From: Tetranychus cinnabarinus
Taxonomy: Eukaryota; Arthropoda; Arachnida; Trombidiformes; Tetranychidae
Reading direction: 5' to 3'
NCBI GenBank assembly: GCA_022266195.1
Contig: WHVY01000004.1
Span: 8,139,501 to 8,203,500 of the forward strand
DNA length: 64,000 bases
Position numbers and translations under genes: made by a program. This document shows positions 12,058 to 23,190 of the stretch, one piece after another. The notes below the pieces were generated by a model. That model was not told the DNA's origin, made no database searches, and saw only the letters and a program-made list of their open reading frames with translations. Position 1 is the stretch's first letter. The number at the start of each line of letters is the position of its first letter.

Positions 12058-13019
12058 TCAACCATGAGTTCTCAGATAGAGTTGAGGTGGCACATACATG
12101 TAATTTACATGCCGAGACGTAAGTATCACGGTTTGATGGAAAGGATAACAAGTTCTGTAATAGTATTGCATGACATTGAATCTTCTATATGCTCCATGCC
12201 ATCGCTCTAAATGAAATTCACGATTCTCTGGCCACCTCGGTTGAACAAGCAAATGCGCCATTTGTGATTGCAATACATCATTAGTTACAATGGCTCTCAA
12301 TTTGTTCAAATGAGCTTTATTGTCCAAGTGTTGAAAAAAATTTAGAGTACATTCAGTTTCGCCAATCAATCTTTCTGGTACGAAAATGTAACCAACATAA
12401 AAATGTTTATTGTCATCACATCGCAGCCGGAGAGCAAGACGAAAAGGTTCATTGCCATTCATGAGGTTCAGAAGATTTTCTCTGTTAAATTGTATCCACA
12501 TACACAACAGAGGAGTATTCCTGAGGAGAAAAAACTTAATCAGATGAAAAATGTATTCAAATCATATTTTAATCGTTACTCGAGTTGAGGCTCTGCACGT
12601 TTGGTTCGGAAACACTCCGCTCCGTAATTCCCAGCCAAAAAATAAATGTCAAAAGTTTGCTCAACCGGTATTCCTGATATTTCTGCAAGCTAATATAATT
12701 AATAATACAAAAAAATGATTTAGAACAATTTGTTACAGTTTTCATGCAAATCTTACACTATGCTCATAAGGTATTCCTGATATTTCTTTGAGCTAAGGAG
12801 TAATACTGTGATTCAATTAACGATTATACTTACTCGGCTAAACACTTGTTGTTCATATGCTTGACTTGTATCCTTCCAGTCGATTACAATGTTATGATAA
12901 TCTTCACCTGATAGCTTTACCTTGATTATAGCTAGGAATAAATTTAAAAGGTTATTTAGCAACTAATTCATCAATATAATGAACTTACTTTCATCAGAAT
13001 TGATATTGTCAGCACTCAT
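12058..13019 (-). CDS. ubiquitin-like/orphan-domain protein, copy U1
   Basis: Family U reference copy on the minus strand, 233 residues, no signal peptide or membrane span. Exons: 13019-12989, 12931-12834, 12689-12580, 12520-12058; GT-AG and in frame throughout. Residues 1-11 (MSADNINSDE-) lead into a ubiquitin-like stretch: IIKVKLSGEDYHNIVIDW, DTSQAYEQQVFSRLAEISGIPVEQT. Compare ubiquitin's K-T-L-T-G, D-T-I and K-E-G-I-P-P. Exon 3 continues into a variable linker ending KRAEPQLE. Exon 4 is a domain I do not recognise: FNRENLLNLMNG, CDDNKHFY, FVPER, LNKLRAIVTNDVLQSQM, W..AYRRFNVMQYYYRTCY, with terminal LYLRTHG. This copy has two extra residues before the C-terminal VPPQ. The biochemical role is unknown; a link to ubiquitin signalling is only inferred from the N-terminus. 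Confidence 0.72.
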
Positions 13020-13089
13020 TTTGAGAAATGGGAAAACATCAAGTCAACAAGAAAATATTCATCAAAAGTAAAGTGATTTTGACGAGTAA

Positions 13090-13208
13090 AAATAGATTCC
13101 AAGCGTGTCTATTAAAAGGTTGAAGGTGTAGTTTCCAAAATTCAAAATATCTTTAACCCCTTGACCAGGTAAACCAGTTTTGTCCCATTCTGTAGCGCCA
13201 TTTTCGGA
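13090..13208 (-). promoter_or_regulatory. conserved family-U upstream element
   Basis: A ~110 bp segment 70-190 nt before the U1 start codon recurs before every family-U gene, read in the gene's direction: GGTTTACCTGGTCAAGGGGT, then TTTTGAATTTTG, then AACCTTCAACCCTTTGAAAG, then a start-proximal AATCCATTTTTACTCAACAA in most copies. Other positions: 14905-15020, 16950-17070, 19880-19990, 24225-24335, 27990-28110, 30240-30360, 32800-32905, 35010-35125, 38215-38340, 40665-40785, 46875-46990 (+ strand) and a weak version at 51555-51650; also before the decayed copy at 26110-26215. Conservation exceeds that of the introns. Reading frames through it end differently in different copies, so promoter/5' leader is the likelier explanation than a coding exon. 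Confidence 0.55.
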
Positions 13209-13329
13209 TTTCAACAACCCAGGGATTTCAAATGTTTATTATTGTTTCATTGATTAAGTTCGAAACAATTGTAAAGTTTATTGATTACTGATTTTCACCA
13301 ACCAGGAGCAACCTGCTTTTTCCATTCAT

Positions 13330-13500
13330 CTCTTCTTCACAAAACCCTTTGAGAGAGCCATTTAGATGAGTCAAAAATTGCTAATCACGTCTTTATTTCC
13401 ATTATTTCCTGTTGGGCACTAAAATCAGAAAATATTGTCCATTAACTAACCAAGCTCAGATCAAACACGGCAACGGATCTCTTTTCTTTCCTTGTCTGAG
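13330..13500 (+). pseudogene. family-P relic (last exon)
   Basis: Contains the intron-3 tail and exon-4 text of family P (AAATCAGAAAATATTGTCC, CAGATCAAACACGGCAACGG) but with small deletions that remove the terminal in-frame stop. No upstream exons. It occupies the usual place of a P gene convergent with the next U gene. Confidence 0.55.
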
Positions 13501-13847
13501 CAAATTGTTTTCACACAGGAATATCATGGATAGTCACTGATAATATTCTCGGCTAATAGACTATCAAACTATCAAACCTTCTAATTACCAACTTGTAGAT
13601 ATATGGATTGAAGAGATTTTATCAATAACTATTCAACTATTGACCAGTAGAACTTGAGAATCTAATAGATTGTACAGCAAACTTAAACACGTTACACAAA
13701 ACTCCACATTAAATAAATATAACGCAAATCAATACACTATCATTGATAAGCAATTCTAATAAATGAATAAAAATTGAATAAATGTTGAGATATTGAGAGT
13801 GATGTTCAGATGTTTGCAATTTTTATTATCGAAGTAAAATCGAATTG

Positions 13848-14822
13848 TTAACCGCGAGTTCTCAGATAGAGTTGAGCTGGAACAAAATTGACATACTGAC
13901 ATATAAATATCAAGTTTTGATAGGAAGGATAACAAGTTCTGTATAAGTATTGCATGACATTGAATCTTCTATAAGCATTATGCCATCGATCATGAAAATC
14001 AGGGCCATCACCCAGTGGCCACCTCGGTTGAACAAGCAAATCCGCCATTTGTGATTGTAATGCACTATTATTCACAATGGCTTTCAATTTCTTCAAACGA
14101 GCTCTATTGTCAGAGTAATGACAAAAATCTAGAGTACATTCAGTTGGATCCATCAATCTTTCTGGTACGAAAATGTAACCAATGTAAAAATGCTTATTGT
14201 CATCACAGAACGGCCATAGGGCAAGACCAAAGTGTTCATTGCCATTTATGAGGTTCAAAAGATTTTCTCTGTTAAATTCTAGCCACATACGCACATAACG
14301 AGTGAAACTTAGGAGAGAAAACTTAATTAGATAAAATATGAATTGAAATTATAATATATTTTGAACATTACTCGAGTTTAGGTTCTGTACGTTTGTTGAT
14401 GAAACGCTCATATCTGTCATTACCAACCATAAAAGTAAATTGTGCATTACGTTCAACCGGTATTTCTGATATTTCCGCAAGCTAAGGAATAATATAATTA
14501 TTAATACCAAATAAGAATAGTTTAGAAACAATTTGTCACAGTTTTCATGAAAACCTATCAATATGCCCATAATGTATGCCTTATATTTCTTAACCTAAGG
14601 AGTAATACTGTGATTAAATTAACGATTAAACTTACTCGGCTAAACACTTGTTGTTCATATGCTTGACTTGTATCCGTCCAGTCGATCACAATGTTATGAT
14701 AATCTTCACCTGATAGCTTTACCTTGATTATAGCTAGGAATAAATTTAAAAGGTTATTTAGCAAAAAATTGATCAACATAAATAAACTTACTTTGTTCAG
14801 AATCGATATTGTCAGCAATCAT
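13848..14822 (-). CDS. family U copy U2
   Basis: Intact 232-residue member. The start codon at 14822 gives MIADNIDSEQ; exon 4 is 14307-13848. The linker in exon 3 reads SEIPVERNAQFTFMVGNDRYERF. The C-terminus is LYLRTRG rather than RTHG. Almost identical in exons 3 and 4 and in flanks to U11 at 39.6-40.6 kb, so the two derive from one recent duplication. In intron 2 the relic of exon 3 is degraded (ATATTTCTTAACC). Confidence 0.7.
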
Positions 14823-15079
14823 TTTGAGATATGATTAACAAACATGAAATAACCAGAATGGGAGTTAGTATTGTTGTAGAATCACAGTAACTTTGTTGAG
14901 TAAAAATGGATTCCAAGTGTGTCTTTCAAAGGGTTGAAGGTTAAGCTCTCAAAATTCAAAATATCTTTAACCACTTGACCAGGTAAACCAGTTTTGTCCC
15001 ATTCTGTAGCGCCATTTTCGGATTTTAACAACCCAGAAAATTCAAATAGATATTACCAAAATTGAAACAATACCTTACA

Positions 15080-15725
15080 AAATCATAAAATGAGTGATTA
15101 TACTTATTTACAGTTGTATTAATAGACTGGCGAGTTGATGGACATTCGTGGAGTATGTTGAATATTGCCAATAAAAGTATCCATGATGGACCTCATGTTT
15201 GTAAGTAGTTAGAATTAGTAATTATAAGTTTTAAATACAAATCAAATTTTAACTTAATTCAGATTGGAACGAGGAAATGAATTCAAAAAATAATCTTGTA
15301 AACTTGAGTTTCTCGTTGAAAACAATCCATTAGTAGGTAAAATAATCTCTCAGTTTGAATTTTCAATAGATTTTGTACATTGTATAATCAAAAATACATG
15401 ATTGGTATATTTTATGATTAACAGCCTTTTACAACCACAGAACTCTCGAATATAATGTTGGAACATTGGTTGAATTTATAATAATAATGATCATTCCCTT
15501 TGCAAATTCCTTCTATTCAATGTCTTCCAAATGAAAAACGAAAAGATTTGAAAGGCAAAAGATTATTCATTTCAACAGATTCATGTTGAATTTCTTTTCA
15601 TTCTTGAAAAATATTAATCAGCTATGAAACTCATTGCCTCATTTGAATGGCATTTTTTCAAGTGATAATCAAAAATCAATCAGTTATTGATTGTAGTGGT
15701 TTAAAAGTAGAAGTTTGTTTAATGA
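15080..15725. repeat. ~650 bp block repeated three times, no gene
   Basis: Near-identical copies lie at about 28345-29000 and 33165-33780, each directly downstream of a U gene of the U3/U7/U9 subgroup. No convincing reading frame spans it. It is the left part of a ~2.2 kb segmental duplication that also includes the U gene and the spacer with GAATTCC.GGAATG.CCA on the far side. Confidence 0.6.
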
Positions 15726-15903
15726 TGATGCACTGATTCACATTGAGTTAGACATTGAATAAAGTTTGTACATCTAACAAGAAATGTAAATTAGAAAAAT
15801 GTTTTGATATTGAAAGAGATGTTCTGATGCTTCCGATTTTTTATCGAAGCAGAATTTTCGATTGAAGTCATGTCTACTCCAGTAAAGATGATGCAGCTTA
15901 TTG

Positions 15904-16867
15904 TCAACCATGAGTTCTCATATAGAGTTGAGGTGGCACATAACGTGACCGATATTTCTGTTTCTGAAGTATATGGTAGAGATAACAAGTTCTGTAATAG
16001 TATTGCATGACATTGAATCTTCTATAAGTATCAAACCATAGCTCGAACAAATTTAATCCATCAAAAAATGGCCACCTAGGTCGAACAAGCAAATGGGCCA
16101 TTTGTGATTGTAATGCATCATTAGTTACAATGGCTTTCAATCTATTCAAAAGAACTCTATTATCAGAGTAATGGCAAAAATGTCGAGTACATTCAATTTC
16201 ATCCAGCGATCTTTCCGGCACTAAAAAGTAGCAAATATAAAAATGCTTATTGTCATCACATTGAAGCCGGGGAGAAAGACCAAAATGTTCATGGCCATTC
16301 GTGAAGTTCAAAACCTTTTCTTTGTTGAATCCTATCTGAGGAAGAAGATAACGACCACTCCTGAGGAGAAAAAACTTAATCAGATAAAAATGTATTCAAA
16401 TCATATTTTAAACATTACGAGAGCTCTGGTTCTGCACGCTTGTTTCGGAGCCACACCCCTCTGTAAATCCCAGTCATAAAACACATGTCATAAGTTCGCT
16501 TAACCGGTATTCCTGATATTTCTGCAAGCTAAGGAATAATATAATTATTAATATAAGAAAGAATAATTTAGAAACAATTTGTTACAGCTTTCATGAAAAC
16601 CTTTTACTTTGCTCATAAGTTATTCCTGATATTTCTCAAGCTAAGAAACAATGATGTGATGAAATTAACGATTGAACTTACTCGGCTAAACACTTGTTGC
16701 TCATATGCTTGACTTGTATCCGTCCAGTCGATCACAATGTCATGATAATCTTCACCCGATAGCTTAACTTTGATCACAGCTTGAAATAAATTGATACGTT
16801 ATTAATCAACTAATTGAGCAACATAAATAAACTTACTTTCATCAGAATTGATATTGTCAGCATTCAT
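15904..16867 (-). CDS. family U copy U3
   Basis: Intact 231-residue member: start at 16867 (MNADNINSDE), exon 3 16528-16419, exon 4 16360-15904. It belongs to a distinct subgroup with U7 and U9: exon 4 begins QIGFNKEKVLNFTNGHEHFG, has the CHYSDNR variant, and a C-terminal tail QKYRSRYVPPQLYMRTHG. The donor after exon 3 is CTC TC|GTAATG instead of CTC GA|GTAATG, so residue 80 is Ser rather than Glu. It is nearly identical to U7. Confidence 0.7.
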
Positions 16868-17360
16868 TTTGAGAAATAATTAGTCAACATGAAATTAACC
16901 ACAATTAGAGTTAATATTATTATAGAATCACAGTGACTTTGTTGAGTAAAAAAGGATTCCAAGTGTATCTTTCAAAGTGTTGAAGGTTAAGCTTGCAAAA
17001 TTCAAAATACCTTTAACCCCTTGACCAGGTAAACCAGTTTTTTTCAATCTTGGATTTTTGGAGCGCCATTTTTGGATTTTAACAACTCAGGAATTTCAAA
17101 TAGATATTATAATATTATTGTTTCAGGGACAATTTATGTACAACACTTAATGAATTCAAAACAGTTGCAAAGTTGACTTAATTGATTCATTTTTAAAGAT
17201 TTTCTCCTGAACAAGTTCACCAATGCCGTCTAATAGATGGTTCAAGGGTATTAAATCCTTACAATCCGAGAATCTGATTGGATTGAATTCCTAGGAATGC
17301 CCAGCCAAGGAACTTTTAGAAAGTGATTTATTGTTTATGATAACCGATTAATAAGTGCCA

Positions 17361-17950
17361 AAACTGTAAATGTGAAAACTGCTGATTCGCCAAATTTCAG
17401 TAGCCACAAAGGTAAACTTAAACTCGTCGTTTCCAGTATTGACCAATATGCAAAATCCCGTGAAGATTACGATTTAACTCCATAGTAGGTTAAATGATTT
17501 CAACTTTCATCTTGTTCATCAACCAGAAACAATCTAATTTTTCCTTTCCTCTCTTCTTCTAGCAATGTCAAACTCGCCAAGAGTCACTTTTACACTGCAA
17601 GTATCGCCTCTTTCGCCTCATTGAAAAACATGACATCAGTGTATTTTCGATGGACTCTGGCTTCACCATACAATCCATACTATTTAATGAAAAAACCATC
17701 GATCTATTTTGAACCAATTATCTTCAACTCTACTTATATCGATCCTAAAACACAGTGAGTAATTCAACTTTGATGTTGCCATACGTTGGCAAAGCCCTTT
17801 GATGTTATGAGTCAACAATGATTGCTAATCACGTCTGCATTTCCATTATTTATTAGCATGTTGGTCACTAAAAGCAGAAAATTTTTGTCCATTAACTACC
17901 CCAGTCCAGATCAAACACGGCAACTGATCTTCTTCTACCCTTGTGTCTGA
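17361..17950 (+). pseudogene. family-P pseudogene P3
   Basis: Exon 2 (to 17484), exon 3 (17563-17754) and exon 4 (17857-17950) are recognisable and highly similar to P2. Exon 1 with the signal peptide is missing: the text upstream is unrelated spacer. One extra T in exon 4 (AAATTTTTGTCC instead of AAATTTTGTCC) shifts the frame at the FCP motif. Convergent with U4. Confidence 0.7.
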
Positions 17951-18253
17951 GTCAATTATTTCCACACAAGAATATCATGGAAGATCACTGTTAATATTCT
18001 CAGCTATTGAACTATCAAGCCCTCCAATTAGAAAATTAGAGATTATGGATACAAGAGAGTTTATCGAATACTATCTAATTGTAGAGCTTGTGCATCTAAT
18101 AGATTGTACATCAAACATGAACATGTTTCATGAAACTACGCAAATGAAAAGATAGAGAGCAAATTGAGAGCGAGGTTCAGATGTCAATTTTTATTATCGA
18201 AGTAAAATTTTTATTTGAAAATACAAATTCAGTAAAGATAATTCAACTTATTG

Positions 18254-19780
18254 TTAACCTTGAGTTCTCAGATAGAGTTGAGGTGGGACATAATCAATTA
18301 ATTGGACTAAGTGTCTATGAAATTCTTCGTGGAAATGGCATGTTCTGTAATATATTTGCATGACATTTAACTTTCTGTAAGCATCGAACCATCGATCAAA
18401 AATGCTCAAATCAAACTCTGCCGACCTCGGATGATCAACCAAATCCCTCATTTTCGATTGTAATGCGTCGTTAGTGACAATGGCTTTCAATTTGTTCAAA
18501 ATTATCCTATTGTCCAAGTAATGACAAAAACCTAGAGTACATCCAGTTTCATTAATCAATCTTTCTGGTACAAAATTGTATTCGATATAAAAATGCTTAT
18601 TGTCATCACAGTGCGGCCTAGGAGAGAGACCGAAGTGTTCGTTGCCATTCATGATATTCAAAAGATTTTCTATGTCGAATTTTAGCTGCGGATGCAAATA
18701 ATTGATATTCCTAAAGAGAGGAAATAAATCATTATAATTAGATAAAATATGAATTGAAATTATATTTAAACATTACCCGAGTTCAGGTTCTACACGTTCG
18801 TTGGGGAAATAATCGCAACTGTGATCATCATTCATGAACGCAAAGGCTTCAGTACGCGCAACCGGTATTCCTGATATTTCTGCCAGCTAAGGAATAATAA
18901 AATGATTAATACAAAACAAATAAAGAAACAATTTGTTACGTTTCCATGCAAACCTCTAGCTATACTCAATGTATTCTTGATATTTCTTTGAGCTAACAAG
19001 GAAGGTTTCCAAACGTTGCACCAGTTTTCAATATTTTTGCACTTCGAAAAATTCTAATGGGTCAGATAGGAACCTTAGTCAAGCCTTTCGTTTCGCAAAT
19101 GCTTGGTTTAAAAATTACAGGGGACCAAAGTTATTTTTCCATAGGTTTAAGTGCTCAATGGAAGCAATGTGGATCTATGATAAAATGGTAAAATCTGTTT
19201 TTAATATTTCTCAATAGATGTTAATTACATTCAATAGGCTTAACCTAAGCAAAATTAATACTTTGACCCCCTGTAACTTTTGTGCAGAAGCATTTCCGAA
19301 ACGAAAGGCTTGACTATCTGACCCATTAGAGTATTTCGTGGTAAAAATTCGCAAACTGATGTAGTGTTTGGTGACCTTTCCTTCTAAGGAATAATACTGC
19401 AATTTAATCAACGATTATAAGGCAAGCTAAAAAATAACATAGTTATAGATATAAAAACAATATTAAGAAACAATTTGTTACAGTTTTAGAGGCAAACCTT
19501 TCACCATGCTCATCAGGTATTCCTGATATTTCTTTGAGACTTCAAGTTTGAGCTAATGAACAATACTATGATGAAATTAACGATTATACTTACTCGTCTA
19601 AACACTTGTTGTTCATATGCTTGACTTGTATCCGTCCAGTCGATCACAATGTCATGATAATCTTCACCTGATAGCTTTACTTTGATCACACCTAGGAATT
19701 AATTTGATAGATTATTTAGCAAGCAATTGATCAACATAAATAAACTTACTTTGTTCAGAATCGATATTGTTAGCACGCAT
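18254..19780 (-). CDS. family U copy U4 (divergent, transposon in intron)
   Basis: 231-residue member starting at 19780 (MRANNIDSEQ) with exon 4 at 18710-18254. It is the most divergent copy: exon 4 starts GNINYLHPQLKFDIENLLNI and the tail is LYLRTQG, where others have RTHG or RTRG. Intron 2 is about 0.4 kb longer than in the siblings because a MITE-like element has inserted at 18997-19384. The splice acceptor of exon 2 is CCTAG|GTGTG rather than TAG|CTGTG but keeps frame. All exons remain open. Confidence 0.66.
18997..19384. mobile_element. 388-bp MITE-like element with TAA target duplication
   Basis: Long imperfect terminal inverted repeats of roughly 140-150 bp. Left: AAGGAAGG then CCAAAC, CTAATGGGTCAGATAG, CAAGCCTTTCGTTTCG, TTACAGGGG. 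The same order is read on the other strand from the right end. The flanking TAA appears on both sides, while sibling U genes carry a single CTAAGG there. A 3-bp TAA duplication suits the PIF/Harbinger superfamily. It encodes nothing. Confidence 0.6.
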
Positions 19781-20228
19781 TTTGAGATGAAACCTTGAAA
19801 CCAGCAAACATAAAATAACCACAATGGGAGTTCGTATTATTGTAGACTCACAGAAACTTTGTTCAGTAAAAATGGATTTCGTGTGTGTCTTTCAAAGGGT
19901 TGTAAGTTAAGCTCTCAAAATTCAAAATATTTTTAATCCCTTGACCAGATAAACTAGTTTCGTCCCATTCTGAAGAGCCATCTCTGGATTTTAACAACCA
20001 GAAATTTCAAATAGATATTACCAAAATTGAAACAATACCTTACAAAACTGTCAAAAAATGTCCAATTCATTTTCAAGCACAGCAATAAAATACGTGCGAC
20101 TAATGTAATATTATCGTTTCAGGGTAAATTTATGTAAAAAATTCATGTAGTCATTTAAAAGTAGAAGGCAGTTTGATAATAGCATTGATTCCCATTGATC
20201 TAAAGTGAACTATTGTTTGATTTAAACA

Positions 20229-22538
20229 ATGATTTCAAGATTAGCTTCTGTTTTAACCGTAATCATCTGTGTTGCTGTTGAAGCTGTCCAAAGTACAGGG
20301 CATTTCAGCTAATTTTACCGTTGTAAATTGGCTATATCTTTGCTCCTGAGTGAACTTGAGGTGTGATATTTTGTTTATGGAAATTTGGGCGATACTCAAT
20401 TGTCATATTTCAATGTCAAGGTGATTCAAAGTCATTGCGTTGTTTGACCTCTGACTGATATTTGGAGGTCATTTTCTACGAGCGCGAAACTTTTTATATT
20501 GTTTGATGCTTGCTACGAGTTGCTATCTCGCACCGTTGGAAAGATAAATGCATTTTTCTCAAAAAAAATTAATCAACACATCAATGCGTAAACACTCATA
20601 TCATTTGACCAGAATAAGTTATGAACATGTCACTAGCATCAATCAATATAAAAATTCTCGCGCTCTCAGAAAATGACCTTTAAATATCATTCAGAGGTCA
20701 AATAACGCAATGACCTTGAATCACCTTGACATTGAAATATGACAATTGAGTATCGCCCAAATTTCCATAAACAAAATATCACACCTCAAATTAACTCAGG
20801 GGCAAAGATATAGCCAATTTACAACGGTAAAATTAGCTGAAATGCCCTGTATTTATCAATATTCAATTCAATTGCTAACTCGTTTCTGTTTTGTTTTCTC
20901 GTCTAGTTTACAATTATAATGTGACAGTGAAAACTGCTGATTCGCCAAATTTCAGTAGCCATAAAGGTAAACTTAAACTTGCTGTTTTCAGTATTGACCA
21001 ATATGCAAAATCCCGTGAAGATTACGTTCTAACTCCATAGTAGGTTAAATGATTTCAACTTTCATCTTGTTCATCAACCAGAAAAAATCTAATTTTTCCT
21101 TTCATCTCTTCTTCTAGCAATGTCAAACTCGCCAAGAGTCACTTTTACACTGCAAGTATCGCCTCTTTCGCCTCATTGAAAAACATGACATCAGTGTACC
21201 TTCGATGGACTCTGGCTTCTCCATACAATCCATACTATTTAATGAAAAAACCATCAATCTATTTTGAGCCAATTATTTTCAACTCTACTTATATCGATCC
21301 TAAAACACAGTGAGTAATTGCTAATTTACTATCAATGAATATTACTAAATCCAATTCAAATTTGATGTTGCCTGAAAGGTTCGGTATTCGGAAATCTGAG
21401 AGAAGATCACACAACTTGCTTTCACTACAAGTTTTGAGGTCGCATCATGGATCGACAATGTCTCTTAACTGTTACCAAATTATTTTGATATCTCGATAGA
21501 GATGACAACACGAATAATAAACTAGTATTGAGTTTTAAGAATAACTTTATTGAGTTAAGAATAGGAATAGTTGAGACTGTAAGATTTAGTTAACTTCAAA
21601 GTAAGACTTGAGAGGTGAACAGTTTAACACATTGAGATAAGGACTTCAATAAGACTTTATTGAACTAAACAAAATAGCTTCAATAATGAATACTGAGTAG
21701 AGTAAGACATCAATATGGAATATTGAATGTAAAGAATAAGAATGAAATTTTAGGTTTTATACTAAATGTAAAACAAAGAAGTGAATTTTGGAGGGAATCA
21801 AAATTAAGAGTAAAATTAAGTCTGTCGACATTTGTCTAAAGATTTTGTAATGATATCAAAGTGTGATACAGAGTTGTTTTCAATCTTAAGATTTTATACT
21901 GATAAAGGCTACACAGCTTTAACTCTTGATATGTCCATAGACATATTGGCTTTTAGTCACATCTCCAGAGAGATAACAGTAGCTTTGACAATGTAAAAGG
22001 ATTATCTTAGAGAGGAGACAGAGTTGAAAATTAACCTTAAAAAAGAGAGTGATTTTACCATCTCTTTCTTTATGGCTCTTAATTTGTCAATTTTAAGATT
22101 GGGTTGCTGCTTAACTTTGATTCGCTATTTTTGATTACAATATTTAAGAGTTTTCATAGATATTTGAATTCTGGATGTTTAACAATTTAAATCTGAATAT
22201 CAATTAATGATTAGATAAATATATTGCTCTAGCAATTAGGATAGACTGAATAATTATCTGAAATAAAGGCTGGAAAGTTTAGGACAAACAATAGAAGATC
22301 TAAAGATTTAAGGAATAGAGCAAATCATTGAACAATTTCATTAAGTTCATTTTTCTACCCTTCATGCCATACTTTGGCAAAGCCCTTTGATGTGATGAGT
22401 CAAAAATGATTGCTAATCAATTGCTTATTTCCATTATTTTATAGCATGTTGGTCACTAAAAGCAGAAAATTTTGTCCATTAACCACCCCAGTCCAGATCA
22501 AACACGGCAACGGATCTTCTTTTTACCCTTGTGTCTGA
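20229..22538 (+). CDS. secreted PLAT-like protein, copy P4 (two transposon insertions in introns)
   Basis: Coding exons are open and in frame: 20229-20292 (signal peptide MISRLASVLTVIICVAVEA), 20907-21039, 21118-21309, 22445-22538; about 160 residues. It is almost identical to P2 from exon 2 onwards. Intron 1 contains a 554-bp MITE inserted at the TA of the GTATTT donor itself, changing the donor to GTACAG; the last base of exon 1 is also A instead of G. Intron 3 contains a 992-bp solo LTR. Whether it is still spliced correctly is open: the altered donor could make it a pseudogene. Convergent with U5. Confidence 0.55.
20296..20849. mobile_element. 554-bp TA-flanked MITE (foldback)
   Basis: Ends CAGGGCATTTCAGCTAATTT...AAATTAGCTGAAATGCCCTG, flanked by TA on both sides. 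The terminal inverted repeats run about 190-225 bp and differ at only a few positions, leaving a central loop of about 100-150 bp. Comparison with intron 1 of P2 shows the empty site (AAGGTATTTAT). TA duplication indicates mobilisation by a Tc1/mariner-type transposase. No coding capacity. Confidence 0.8.
21373..22364. mobile_element. 992-bp solo LTR
   Basis: The insert starts TGAAAGG and ends CCCTTCA, flanked on both sides by TGCC. In P2 the empty site reads GATGTTGCCATAC with a single TGCC. TG...CA ends and a 4-bp target duplication are the signature of an LTR retrotransposon; the absence of internal genes means a solo LTR left by recombination between two LTRs. AATAAA occurs near 21511. 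The family (Ty3-like or BEL/Pao-like) cannot be told from the LTR alone. Confidence 0.7.
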
Positions 22539-22706
22539 GTCAATAATTTCCCCACAGGAATATCATGGAAAATCAATGATTATATTCTCAGCTATTGAAC
22601 TATCAAACCCTCCAATTAGAAACTTAAAGATGCATTCATTGAAGACAGTTTATCGATTATTATTCTTGTGCATCTAACGAACTGCACAGCAAACATAAAC
22701 AAGTTA

Positions 22707-22894
22707 CAGTCGAGTCCCTGAAATTGTCGGTTCCTAAAACTGTCCATTCGATATCAGCACCATCTCTTATAAATAAAAAAAACCATAATTATGAATTGAA
22801 TTGTGTTTTGATTAGTAATTTTTATTGATGTCTTTTGAATGTCGCGCCTCATTCGACCTCAAACAACTGATGGACAATTTCAGGGACTCGACTG
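22707..22894. mobile_element. 188-bp TA-flanked MITE
   Basis: Perfect inverted ends CAGTCGAGTCCCTGAAATTG / CAATTTCAGGGACTCGACTG, flanked by TA. The empty site is visible downstream of P2 (AAGTTACACAAAAC). A CAGT-starting end with TA duplication suggests a pogo/Tc1-mariner derived element. Located between P4 and U5. Confidence 0.75.
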
Positions 22895-23190
22895 TACACG
22901 AAACTCCGCATATTAAATAAATACAAAGCAAATTTCAACACTATCATTGATAAGTAAATCTAATAAATGAATATAAATTATATAAATGTTGGTTGTTTAA
23001 TGATGATGCACTGGTTCACATTGAGTTAGAGTGATACATTGAATAAAGTTTGTACATCTCATAAGTAAATGTAAAATAGAAAAATGTTTTGATATTGAAA
23101 GAGATGTTCAGATGTTTTCAATTTTTATTATCGAAGTAGAACTTTTGATTGAAGTCATATCTACTCCAGTAAAGATGATGCAGCTTATTG

